Part shown: positions 1 to 22,700 of the stretch, in pieces | Layout: every line of letters begins with the position of its first letter | How positions within the stretch are numbered: position 1 is the first letter of the stretch | NCBI RefSeq assembly: GCF_000524195.1 | Contig: NW_020170400.1 | Span: 391,357 to 455,356, forward strand | From: Echinococcus granulosus | Taxonomy: Eukaryota > Platyhelminthes > Cestoda > Cyclophyllidea > Taeniidae | DNA: 64,000 bases | Reading direction: 5' to 3' | Notes under the pieces: model-generated | Told to the model about the DNA's origin: nothing | The model's input: only the letters and a program-made list of their open reading frames with translations | The model's database searches: none | Translations under genes and position numbers: made by a program

Positions 1-813
1 CTTTTAAAGCCCGACGCGAACAATAGTACGGAATTATGGTCTCAACCCCTCAAGTGCCTCTCGTAGGTCCCCTGATATTCCGAATTCATGTTTGATCAGA
101 ACATTGTTAACAGGCTCCAGACTGTGTGACTAAAGGTTGGTGTCGGAGACAATGCTGTCTCTCAAAACGAGATGTCGACCTTGATCTCTCATCATTGATC
201 CTACCCGCCATGTCATGGTCAGGGCGGTGCAACTGAACCTATTCCACATCCCAAATAGTCGTTGTTAGCGGATTCGGCAGCCATCAAATAGTTGTTTTCG
301 GATTAACTATGCGCCAGCTACAGCGGACTTAGTTCACCTTCACTGCACAAAGGAAAAGGATTTGGCAATGTAACGTTCGATCAGTCAGCTCATGTGATGC
401 GCTTTCTCGCCACTTGATTTTCTTCAAAAAGAAAAGCGGAGAGATAACATTGTCTTGGCTAGGAGATTTTGACTCAGCGCATGTGGTCTCACTCCCTTAA
501 GCAGAAATTGTTATTATGTCCCCCATCCGGACCTTTAAAACATAACGTTCCCCTAGCCGTAAATACTCGGAAATGGCCCGACGGTGCTTCATGCTTAAAT
601 AGGCCTGTCCAGCACCACTTTTGGCTCAGAATGCTGTTGTTAACGCCATTATCAACTGGTGGCTAATTACTCTAAAAAAAGCCAAACTGCATGACAATAA
701 AGCACCTCCCCCAACAAACAAATAAGTATGGAAATTGCCATATCGGTAATGTAATGTAGGACGAATAGGTATAATCACAGTCTGTAGGGTAGAGTAATTG
801 GTTCGAGTCGTCA
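1..813. other. Intergenic, nothing recognised
   Basis: No reading frame longer than about 65 codons and no family I recognise. The right edge is the 3' flank of the minus-strand SNAP-29 gene, so its 3' UTR probably lies here. I see no repeat array or RNA gene. Confidence 0.5.
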
Positions 814-3800
814 CTAACGCGACGACTTCACACCCAGGAGTGTTTTCATCTGTCGGTTTTGCGTCGTCATGGTGTCCGAGACGCTCGACAACGCAGGTTC
901 CATACGATCTAGCTGTTGGTTTTGCGCCTTTAGCTCTGCATTCATGGCCGTTGCCATATCCCGCAAGCGCGACATCCCTGACGACATAAGATCCATATTG
1001 ACGTCGAACTGGGAACGCGGCTGTGTGGTCTAAAGGAAATAGAGAAAATGACGCCTACCTATTAGCAATCCAACCGGAACTGTATTTTAATCGACGTTTG
1101 ACTACTCTCAAGGCAATTAAAGCTTGGAGTTGGATCGACCAACAACTCGCATTACTCAATTCATCCCCCCAAGATGTAGTAAATTATGCAATAGAGCCTC
1201 CAGTCTGGTGCCCCTCGGGTTATCTTTTTGGGCTGTTTCACCTCCCAGAGTATTGCGACCGACTGGGAGACAGGAATGAGATGAGCTTATGTGATGGCAG
1301 AAATGCGCCTTGGTTCACGGATGACGGTAATGTCCTTGATTTTGAAGTGATACGTCCTCTCCACCATCGGAGAGGAATTTATCCGAGAAGTGATGTTTAA
1401 GGCAAAGTAGCGATCTACAGCGCATTTTGTGCCAATCACTTTTGTAGTGACGTGGAAAACATGCACCATATCCAACTCTGGTCGGGCTTCACTACTGGTC
1501 GTTGGGCAGAAGTTGAGAAAGGGACATTTGCCAAAATTAGGCGCGACTTCGATAATCATTTAATTATGGCTCACTGCAGATTCAGTCATCCACAGCACAT
1601 CCCCTTTTTCATGACGTTTTCCTGAGGCATTCAGTAAAAGTCGAAGTTATTTACTTATGAGGTACTTGCCATCACTGCCACCAACTCAGTAGCGGAAAAA
1701 ATACCTCCAATTTATTTTCAAACGCATAAGCAGCAACTAACTAAAGCCCCATTAGCCGGGTCCTTTTAGCTCGGGGTGATAATGAAGGATTCAGTATCAC
1801 TAAAACTGTTGCGTTTATTAAGGAGACTTTAAACCTATTTCAGATCAATGGGATTTATGGTATTCACAAACACTGGATGCTTCTCTTGTAGCGGTCGATG
1901 AGAAAAATTGCAATACACACCTGTGAAAGCCTAGTGTCATTTGGATTTCAGTTGAAGGGAACAAATTGATGATTATTTTTCATGGGGGTATGGCAATTTT
2001 AAACCACAGGAGGTAGTTGGAATTTAATCTCGCACGGTATCTATAAGTACTACAGATTTAAAACTTGACGGAAGGTCTTATAAAGCAAAATTTGCTTTAA
2101 AAAAGAGCTACCCACTAGTTCGCGAGAGTAAGAGCCTATATGTCCATGACTCAATCGCACAAAGTCCCGACCTCTCATTACTTGGTGAAATGATGGGTTA
2201 AACGCAAGAACAAGGATGACAACGCCGATTGAGTGATGATACCAAGGCTATTCAAGGGACTACTATTTGATGGAATGCAGCCTACTTGTACCTATTTAAG
2301 TAGCAACGTCCGGAGTTTGCATGATTTGGGGTTTCAGGAATGCGAAAATGAAAGCGAAGGCCGGGTTTACTTGCAACCAAATCAGACTAGTCCACTGAGA
2401 TAAATTTATTTCTACCTGGGATTGAGGAAATGACTGGGATGACGGAGGTGGCACTGATCGAGCGTTCTGTGAGAGGTATGAAGCTGCTGGGGCAGGTTGA
2501 TCCCTCGTGACTGGTGCTGCTGCTTCTACTTTGGTTGGTTCAGCCGTACAACCAGGTGCTGACCTTCAGAAATATCAGGAACCAATTTTTTGGGAAAAAA
2601 GCTCAACATCCAAACATATACCGTCTCTACAAGGCATTGTCATCTGCAACATTGATTTTGGCAATGAAAAACGTAGTGAAAGGCGCTTGCAAAGGTGAAA
2701 AATTAGTCACTCGACACAGCAAAAAGTAATCATCAAGCAGACATTTGTTAGGATTAGAGAAGTTGTCGCTGTAGTGAAATCAACAGAATAATTTCAGAAC
2801 TTGAAATACTTGAGGGTAAAAGTGCTATTCGACTGTTACAAATCGTAAGTAGCAAAAAACATTAATGACAGTATGTCCAGAACCTTTCAAAACCAAATAA
2901 AGATTTCTCACAATTAGACTAGACAATCAGAGCGAATGCCAAATTCACAGAGGTTATAATACAAACTAGACAGCAGCCTCTCTATTTACGGCAAATAAAA
3001 TAACCGTTTTCCAAACACCGAATCATCAATTCTCAGTCAAAATCAAGAGAGAACATTTGGTCAAGAAGAAAGCTATGCAAACCAGAGCAGAAACTACACA
3101 TAGCTACAATAATTATTAATGCTGACTAATAAAGTTAACTAAATAAAGGTAAGCGTCAGAGGTAACGTCATCGCTTTCCTGATATTCCCCTAATAAGAAT
3201 TCATAGGCAAATCTTCGAATGAAGAGAAGGTGAAAACGGTTCCGTAGAGCTTCAAAAAATGAAAAAAAAAAAACCCATTCAATGCTAGAGGTTAACCACA
3301 TGAACTACAAAAAGCCATTCCAAAACTCTGGCAAAAAAAGACGACGTCATGGAGAGATTCACCTGTACTAAAAACAAAGTGGAAGAACATTCTCGAATGT
3401 CCAAAAACACAAGGGTTCAAACAGCCCCACATACTTCTTTGAGAACCAACCCCTCCACCAACTGTTGAGAGCATTGACACTTTTCTGACTGTCTTTCTGC
3501 AATTCACCAATTTGGTGGAGACGCCGTTCAGCGCGATCCAACTTTTCACCCTGCTCCGATAATTCTTCCAATGTGCTGATCCCAATATGCTCCGAATGAC
3601 TCATGATGTCTAGCGCTCGCTGTTGGCTAGCCAGCGTTCGCGACTGCGGAGTCGCAAAAGCCTGAAATTTTTTAAGGTAATACCATTCAATGTGCTCAAA
3701 TTAGTATGCATGTTAAAAAACAAGCAAACGTCTACTTCTAGCTGCATGTTTCGCGTGTCGTGGCGTTCCAAATATATGGGATTTAAAAGCGCTTAAATTA

Positions 3801-3919
3801 ACCAAGGTTCCACTTACGAGGTTGTTGTCGCAGTTCGCATACTTTTTATCAAAAGGGTTTGTGGTGTGAGGACCAGAATCCCAAGAAGATGGTTCTTCAT
3901 CGAATGGATTTTTTGACAT
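814..3919 (-). CDS. SNAP29: SNAP-29-like Qbc SNARE, 4 exons
   Basis: Membrane-fusion SNARE supplying two helices (Qb and Qc) to a four-helix bundle; in animals SNAP-29 acts in endosomal and autophagosome-lysosome fusion. Exons on the minus strand: 3919-3818, 3661-3435, 2563-2416 and 1029-814. Phases match at every junction (0, 2, 0) and give 230 residues, against about 258 in human. Seen in the sequence: two Asn-Pro-Phe motifs near the N-terminus (NPFDEE, NPFDKK), typical of SNAP-29 and used to bind EH-domain proteins; a Qb helix with EQGEKLDRAERRL, whose zero-layer Gln is about residue 71; an Ala/Pro/Ser/Gln linker of about 50 residues; and a Qc helix with KAQNQQLDRM, zero-layer Gln about 195. 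The Cys-rich palmitoylation stretch of SNAP-25 is absent, as expected for SNAP-29. The linker exon is the least certain part: it rests on phase and splice sites, because linkers are not conserved. Confidence 0.88.
1030..2415 (-). other. SNAP-29 intron 3 (1386 nt)
   Basis: Begins GTAGAAAT after the linker exon and ends with a pyrimidine-rich TTTAG before the Qc exon, read on the minus strand. It contains a 125-codon plus-strand frame at 1023-1400 that resembles nothing I know. No repeat is obvious. Confidence 0.6.
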
Positions 3920-5607
3920 AACTCTTCTGGCTGACTTGACAGGAAGTGATCGGAAAGGTCGTTTGGAAAGACAATCAAATCAGTTTGTTTAGCGCCTCTG
4001 AAAAGTTGCAGTACATTCAAGCATGGTTAAAAACCCAGTAGGGCATAGCTACAAAGTCATTACTTTTTCAAATTAATAATATTTTCGGTAACTGAAAACA
4101 ACATTTTGTCACTGACATTGCAATTATCTAATAGAATTACTTAAAGTCAATTGTAATGCCCATCAAATTTTCAAAAGATGCACCAGTTGCACTATGATTT
4201 TCTAAAAAGCAGGTAAAATTGGGTAGATTCAATCGACTAACAGAACAATTTCTTGTAATTTACGCAAACATCATTTGCATTCAAAATACAAATGTTCACA
4301 ATATATTTTGGTTAAAATCCACTTAACTAAATAAGTAAACCCTTAAGAAGGATTTTGGACTAAAAATATGATCTCTTTTAACGGTATGTTATCCTTGTTG
4401 TCAGCCCCTTCGGGATGCTGGCAAATTCTAATGAATTGGATACTATTGTAATACGATAGTGGTTTATCCCTCGGTTCTGGTGAGGCGCCACTTTTTGTAC
4501 TTCGAATTAGCCCCCTTTTACCTCGCTGGGTAAGCTGGCCTTTTGGGCCATGCCAATAGCCCAGACACCTTCTCCGTGCTGAATATATATTCTGCCCGAG
4601 TATTGTGTCTTCTTTCGTCTTCAGGGAGTCCCGGGACGCTACACTGTGGCCTATCCTGAACACGGGAGAAGTCGTAATGCTAGGAGATGAGGTGCATCGC
4701 TGTCCTGTAGAAGGGCTGGGTGGCTAAGGATTTGGCTTAGGAGGTATTCCATGAAGTAAAACAAAGTGTCAGACTCTAAGGTTCGGGAAAACGAAACAAA
4801 AGGTTAATTAACTAACTAAAGCCGTACATAGCCTCCTCTCCTTTAGGCATCTTTCCTAACTTTCCATTTATACAAACTTTTGCTTAAATGATTATGAATT
4901 AATCAGCGCTCTTTGGAAAAATGCTACAAACCTATAACGTTAGTCATCGAATCCGTGAGAAGCTAGTATATTTGACCAAAACGCCTCTGACCGTTTACAT
5001 TGTGAACTCTTTTGGAAGAAAACAGGGTTCACAATCCATCATATATGCTCATCGCTAGTTGCAGGACCATTGATCTAAATGCATACGCCTTCAAAAGTTT
5101 GTGGTTTAAATTAGTTTTGTGGGGAAAAGGTTTTGCTTTTATTACTTCCTGCTACTTTTTATCAACTTTATTAATGCCTATCCATATGGATGTAGTGGTC
5201 AGAAACCATTTTTTGGCCTCTAAAACCTAAACCTTGCAACAATCATATTAGTAATTTATACTATTACTCGCAGTGCATCGCCACCGCATTAATTTCACAC
5301 TTGTGTGTGATTAGATGCAAAATCGAGTAGCAAGAAACCTGGCTTGTTTGATGATGATGCCACTCACCGATTTTTATGGTGGAATTATGGAAGAGAAATC
5401 ATAGACCTTCCTTCATTTTGCACATCGCGCATTATGGATCTTGTATTCCTTACTAAGTGATTGACACCTATCAAATTTTTGGTAGCAGTAGATCCAAATT
5501 TGCTGGTATTCACTCTACCCTATTTCGAACCCGTCGGTCAATGTAAAGCGGTGTTTGTCTTCCTGCGGAAGAGCGCTCGATTCAGAATACCTAAATAGTT
5601 GTTCAAA
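3920..5607. other. Divergent intergenic region SNAP-29 / NELF-B
   Basis: Start codons of two divergent genes lie 1688 bp apart, so both promoters should be inside. I cannot point to a TATA box or other defined element. Around 4340-4670 the GC content rises and part of this (4525-4630) matches a second place in the window, so it is probably an inserted repeat. The rest is AT-rich with no gene seen. Confidence 0.55.
4525..4630. repeat. Dispersed repeat, copy 1
   Basis: About 100 bases align by eye with 39388-39490 in the same orientation at roughly three bases in four. Shared blocks include GGCCATGCCA, CCCGAGTATTG and CTTCTTTCGTCTT. The GC content is higher than in the flanks. The element may extend leftward to about 4340, but similarity there is too weak to be sure. 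Family unknown; no open frame suggests a transposase or reverse transcriptase. Confidence 0.65.
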
Positions 5608-8600
5608 ATGGACAACGATGGGAAGGTTGGTTATTCCGTGTAATATTCTTACCGTTAACTTAGAAACCTTTTGCTTTTCCCGTAATGAAAAAGTCAATAG
5701 AAGAGTTGTTCATGAACGGAACGACTAGCAAGGAGGATATAGAGCGTTTTCAAGAAAAGTATTGGGAACAAATGGTGCCGAATTTCAGTCAGGCTCTCAA
5801 AATTCTTGACCTTCACGATGTTAGTCGTCATAGCGTTCTATGGGTAGATTTTATTGCTTCATTTCATTTGCAGCTAGAACATAAACGATCGCCTTTTGGA
5901 AGCTGTTAAGTCGCGCATTTTGGCGAAAGCCGCCGAGGGGGGCGATGATAAAAAACACCAAAAGCTCTGGCAAAAGTTGATTCGTACTGGCATGATCTAT
6001 ATTCATCATCCATACATGCGGTCAGCTATTATGATGGTGTGTCAGCTTTCGAAATATCTATTCAACTTAGGTTCTTGGGCAAATGAACTCAATTAAAAGT
6101 CGTTACGTCTCCTTGATCGTTGACAACAACTATCTGTATAAAGATGCCCCTCTTCCAGTCCTTCGTCATATTTGGATGACTAATCAAAAAAAGTGGGATT
6201 CCCGCCTGGTTCTTATTTTGGGCTTGATGTAGATTTAAAGAGGAGATAATGAACGTTTTGAACGCCTATCAAAATGCAATGTCAGAGGCACTACTCGATT
6301 CTCTTTTGGCTTCTGTAACTTCAGCCAATGCTGACACCTTGCCTATTCTCTACTGGCCCCAACGTCGGCGTCGGAAAGACCTGTCTTTGATAAAAATTGT
6401 CGAAATGATAGGAGAAAACGAGAATCTTTATGAAAAAGTAAGCTGTTGAAAGTCTCATCGCTTCTTTTAGGCGCTTGAAATTTTGCGGGAGGAGAGTGTA
6501 AAATATCAACAGTTGATAGAAAAGTCTGCCACCCGTAGAACAGTTTCGACCAGTGAATGCATCAAGAAGCTCACGGATAGTAAGGCAGGCAAAGGTGGTA
6601 GTCAAAAGAAGGAGGAAAGTGTTACATTTCACCACATTTTCATTTCGCCCGCCCTTCTGCCTGCCCCGCAGTCTTTAGCGGCCGCACTGCTCTGCACCCT
6701 TCGTTTTGATCTCCTTATGAGCTTCATCGAGGCCAAGCTGGACCGGATTTGTGTAACAGATCCGATCCATCACTTTGTCTGGTGCATGGATGCCTGCATC
6801 AAGAGCAAGCGGATCGACCGTCGTCATGCCAATGAGCTGGCAGCTCATTTGAACCGACACCACAGGCGCCATTCCATCCATTTGTCTCTCTCCTCCGAGA
6901 TTGGACTGGATCAGGATACTTCTGAGGACTGGGCCCCCAACTTAGATGAACGTGGAGGTCGAAAAAAGTCGATGAGAACTCAAAGAGCTGGCGAGAAACG
7001 CGCGTTGGAGGAGGTGGAGGTGGACTCAGATGATGGGCCATCTAAATCGGATCAGGGAGTTTTAGCCTTCCAACGGTTTGCTCGATTTTGGAATCTCATG
7101 CCGTATTTTAGAGATATACAGATTGTATGTCGTGATCCCTGGGTTGTGTACACCGTGTGTTCCTCCCTCCTCAGGGTTGTTATAACGGGTTTATATGATG
7201 ATAAGTCACCTAAGGTAGGCGACTTCATATTCTCCATTAGATTATCATTAGAGCATCCCTGAAGTTCCATTTCTCGTTCATTTGCTAATGCGAGGCTTGG
7301 AGAGTGATTTGTGCCTACCGGAGGTGGTTTTGAACAAGGAGATATCGAAATCAGAGCCGAAGAATAAGCGATCCCGTAAGCACGTGGTCCATGAAGAATC
7401 GCCAACTCCACCGCCGCAATCAAAGTTGGACCCAGCGACGGTTCTCATCACCCAAGTTCTCCCAGCCGCAGCGCAGCTCCATCTCACCACCTGGCGTAGC
7501 CAGGTTTGTGAAGAAATTCGTAGCATAGCGAATCGAATTTGGCCCAAATCCGGTGCTGGCGGAAGCGACTCCTCCTCCCACTTGCGTCCCTCTGCCACAT
7601 GGCAACGTCGTCTTGATGGTAAGCCTACGCCTCTTTAAGGGTTCAGTACCTCTCTTCCCTTTTAGCTGCTCAGCCTATAAACGTTGCGATTTCACCCGCC
7701 TATTTGGCTCATCCGGTGGGACATTTTTTCCTCCAATATCACGCTCTCTTTGCACTGGAACGTCGTGAATGGACGGTTCTCCGAGCTCTCCTCAAGGCTG
7801 CAGCAGGGGCTGCTCAAGCAAGACCCTCAAAAGCGCCCCGTTCATCGAAATGTGTATCTTCTTCACCGATGCCTGCGTCTTTAAACCAGCTCACAATCGG
7901 ATTCCGCTGGCGTCCGGATTGTCTGCAAGCAATTTCATTAGGAATTGCATCTCTGCCTGTCTCCTCGGACGACTCAACAACAGGAAGTGGTGCGTCGGTT
8001 CCATCAACGCCTGCTACGTCTGACGGAGGCAGTGGTAGTGGATTTATGTCGGAAAAGTCGTCTGCCGGAGCCACTGATCCCTCCCCGGCTTCCTCCACAA
8101 CAGGTGCGACCTCGCCCCTCCCTTCTGCCACAGCTGTGTCCACCATTGCAAATAATGCTAGCTTTTCCACTGTGACTCGCGCGGAGCTAGCTAGCCTGCT
8201 CCGCACCAGCCTGCCTCTTCAAAGCGATCTCCAACTCCTGGTTCTTGCACAGTGCGCTAGGTTGGTCCCTGCAACACCCTCTACTCCAACCACCCCAGGC
8301 TCAACGGGTGCGGTCACTCCGATGCCGAATTTCTTCTCCACTACCGAAATGGGGGTGTCTACGAATGTTGCACCTCGAAGTGTTAGTGAAAAGGAGAGAT
8401 TACTCAATGCTTTGTCTCGGCACGTGGAGTATCCGCCCCAAGAAAGTAGTAGTGGTGCGGGAGAGGATCATTCTGTAGTCTCTCCTCCTCTCACACCTAC
8501 GGGATTCAAATCGTCCAACGCGAAGGTTGTGGAAGCTCTCGAAACTCTTCGGCGGGAGTTGGAACGATCCACAGTGCATAAAAGCATCTTTATTTTGTTA

Positions 8601-9188
8601 TCCTTATCCCATACAGTAGTTTTATAAGTGTATATTTTCCCTCATTAGTCCGCCGGGACGATTTCAATGATGGGGACATCGAAACTGGCTTCTGGAATGT
8701 CGGCAACACCGCTGAGTCCGTTGAGTGGTGGAGGAACAATGTCGCAGCAGCAGTGTGGGATGGCTTTACCGAGTAGACTTATGCCACCTCCAATGCGTTT
8801 TGTCCCACGCTCTGGTGGAGCTCGCTACGTGGCAGGGATGAATACGTTCCCCATGGCAACACCTCTAACCAATCCTGGGTTGTCAATGCCTCCACCGCCG
8901 TCACCACTAGCACCCCCGCCTGGGAGACTCCTGCCGTCGCCACCGTTAGCGGATTATCGACCGCCGTCGCCCGGTGTCGACGCATCTTCGGCAGTTGCTG
9001 GAAGCGGTAGCACTGGCAGTAGTTATCCCACCTATGCGACTCCAATGGGAACAGATATGGGGGAGGGAGGATGTGGATTGGGCAGCTACTCGGTGTCATT
9101 GTCACCGACTGGAGATTTAAGGCGCTACGCTGCTCCGATGGAATCACATTCGCCGTCATCACCGCCGCAGCCGCCGGCATCACCGTGA
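5608..9188 (+). CDS. NELFB: Negative elongation factor B (NELF-B / COBRA1), 9 exons
   Basis: Subunit of the nuclear NELF complex that, with DSIF, holds RNA polymerase II in promoter-proximal pause. Exons: 5608-5625, 5664-5843, 5878-6036, 6071-6208, 6243-6437, 6471-7214, 7252-7618, 7666-8573 and 8649-9188, 1082 codons, all phases consistent. Family-like stretches run in order: QALKILDLHD, RLLEAVKSRILAKAAEGG, VDNNYLYKDAPLPVLRHIW, the core LRFDLLMSF.. with VTDPIHHFVWCMDACIKSKR, and a C-terminal helix KVVEALETLRRELERS. Human NELF-B is about 580 residues. The excess here is a charged insertion (about residues 358-425) and long Ser/Thr/Pro/Ala- and Pro/Gly/Met-rich tails (after about 690). The start ATG at 5608 sits in a six-codon exon with an in-frame stop just upstream; it places the conserved region at the human distance from the N-terminus. 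The least sure part is the last exon, which has no conserved sequence. Confidence 0.9.
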
Positions 9189-19750
<10,562 letters not shown>

Positions 19751-22700
19751 GAACTGGGATCTCGCACTCCGTATCCACATTTTTTGTCCCTCATTGTAGA
19801 TATCCCTCTTATTCTGTCTTCATTTATCTTCTCATTTGTACATCCTAATTTATTCCTTCCCTATGACGCACTCATCCGTTTTATTTCACATGTTGGAAAA
19901 ATTTACACACACTTTCACCAAAAAAAACGTGCACAGAAAACAAACCTAGAAAAAAAACCCGTGGAGTTGCAGAAATAGTGACGAGCGGGTGCTTACTGTC
20001 TTTCATTTCTCTCTATCTCTCCTCCTCCGAGTAAGCGACCTCTGCCGTCACCGTGAAATCAAAAGGTAGTCTCAAAAGCTGTGCTCATACCCCATCCTCT
20101 CCTAGGTTGCTGATTTCTTTACGCTCCCCTTCTTCATCCCCCAAGCTAGAGTCTTTCAGTCCTTGGGATGACTGTGATAGACGCTGAGACAGAAGTGAAT
20201 GCTGTGTTGTTGGCAAATCCCATCATTCCCTCCTTTACCCCCACCTCCTCCCTCTTCCCTCCTCCTCTGTCTGTCAAACTCCAAGCCAGAAAGTCTTATT
20301 TTGCCTGCGGATGAGACTACTCTAATGTATTTCTTCTAAAAGTACATTTTAAGGCAGCCTTGTTTCTACCGTCGGCCGCAGTGCATGGCTGGAACCTTTA
20401 TGTCTCTCTCTATGTCTCCATGTTCTCCTCCCTCTCTACCTCTCGATCACATACTTGAAAGCCAAAACTCGCACCCACACTCGCCTTTCGTTTTAGGGAT
20501 TACACTGTTCGAATATAATTACATACTAGCTCGATAGGGGTTAGAGCGTATGCACTTCAACTGTCGTTCCTCCCACTGGCAATTTCGAGGCGTACTCGAC
20601 GGAGGGATTTCATTATCAGGGAGATAGGTTTGTCCCTCTTAATGGAGTGGGTGGGCACCATCACCACTAAACAATACTAGGTTATTTCACTTTTTTTGAT
20701 GCCTTTCAAATTCATAGATTGAGAAGAGGTGGAAAGTGGGTTTATCCGGATTCCATGAAACTGTAGGTGTGTGGATTTTATTCTTCGAAATTCCCGAGAA
20801 ATGTACACTTGACCAAGGTCAAGGGAAAGAACCCTTATCTATCCACTTTATCTGGGAGCGTGCTTACGGCCACCTTGGGCGAAAAATATGCAAGCTTACA
20901 TTGAAGGCTTTTTGGCCAGAGCATGCAGGAATGCTAGGACACAGGATTTCCACAGCTGGGAGATGTTTGCTACATGCGAACTGATCGAGGGCTAGGTCGG
21001 TTGTCACTTGTCCAATTAACTCCTGAAAAGTGTGTGTAAGGAGAATGTGGCAAGGAAGGGGGAAAAATATCTTTTCCCCTTTGATGGGCTTGGATTACAA
21101 CAGGCTGAAGGTCCCCATGGCCGATGGGGGGTGGGCGTCGGCGAAGACCGATCAGCTTGTGTGTTGGAAGCCAAATTTCCAAATAAATCTTAAAAGACTA
21201 CGTGGTGCGTCTATTAGTTTGTTATCAGTGGTGGTGTGGAGGGAGGGGGCGTGGAGGATTAAATCAGTGGCAAGATTGGACCGAAGTAGTTCCTGTCTCC
21301 ATCGTGCCTAAATGAGTGTATGAAGCGTGTGTACGATGCCCAAATTCATGTTTTAACAGTTAAATTTAACTCTCCAAATTCCCAGCGAAAGTAAAAGGAG
21401 TTTGAATTTGCTAAATTCTCATCAATTTCGATGTTTTACCATCTTTTTTTTAAAAAAATTGCCTTGGAAACTGTACTAACAGACAAGAATATTAATTCAT
21501 TCTGTGATGCTAGAATGGGAGGTAGGCTAACGACCTTGATGAAAGAGGAAAAGAAGTCAGAAATTGTAGTTTAATTGCTGCATTTCTTCACGGACAAAAA
21601 TGTAGAGTAAATTGATAAGCTAATGTTACCGTTGTTCCACCTAATAGTCTAGTCCTGGTGTCAACACAGGAAAAAAGGCGCATGAAGATAGTGCCACGGA
21701 AGGATATCCATCAGGAATAGCCGACGACATGCCCGTTGGGTTAATAAACACTGCTATTCACACGGTCTTCCTCACCACTTTTTGGTTGTTCACCATTACA
21801 TCGAATGGCTTATGGCGTGCTTCCTCGTGAAAGAGGCGGAGAACACACACCAGGCATGGCATGCGGTGTCGACTAACACCACCGATTGAGTAATTGATGT
21901 GGGTGTAAACGGCTCAACTGTTCTCGACACATTCCTCTCAATTTGTTCTGGCCATTAGGGTCACGTACTTTCTGATCATCAAGGACGGAGGGTTTATAGA
22001 CGGTTCCCTTTGGATGCCTCACTTTCTCCAAAGACTATACACACCTGGCGACAGCCTTTCGCAACCTCTGCCTAACCGACTAGGTAGAATTCCATTCACG
22101 GGGTTCAAGTGATTTTAGGCGGTTTGGCGATTTAAAGTGATGAGAAAATATTAAGGAAACAAAACAAGGATAGATCGGCGTATGTCTGTGCTTCATAGGC
22201 GGTTGCATGTCTTTCCAGAATATTTTCAACAAAAAGCACAATCACCCAGAACATCTCACCAACTTTTGGTGGCCTGAAACAGGGGTAGAAATTTTTTTTA
22301 TCCTTCTTTAGCACTGGAAAGTACCATGATCGGAAGGAAATGACTCAAACTCAAGGTGGACGACCACTTTGCTGACTCTTCACTTTGCAAAGCTTGTAAG
22401 ATGGTGAAAAATTTGCCACAGCAGGCGTTCTGACACTTGGCATATGAAGCGATCCTGCGTCAATCTATGAAGACTAACTTTGCTTTTAGCGCAATGAATT
22501 TGATGTTACTTTCGAATGATCACTTATCTCCTGTCAAAGTGACTCTTACAAAAGGAGGGGGATTAGGAGGGAGCGGATCATTTCCCCCAAAAGTAACTTC
22601 CGCATGATAATTGGAAATGAATGTTGGTCAGCCCTCCTTCTCTAAAAAACGGGATCTAAGGCGAATGACAGCTCCAATGATTGCCACTTGTGTAACAAAC

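Noticed and set aside
1023..1400. 125-codon plus-strand frame in a SNAP-29 intron
   Set aside because: No family resemblance, no splice partner, and it begins at the edge of the Qc exon on the other strand. Kept only as a remark.
5844..5873. 30-nt version of NELF-B intron 2 ending at the first CAG
   Set aside because: It would put the next exon in a frame that stops after 11 codons; the next AG (5877, 34 nt) restores the conserved RLLEAVKSRIL frame.
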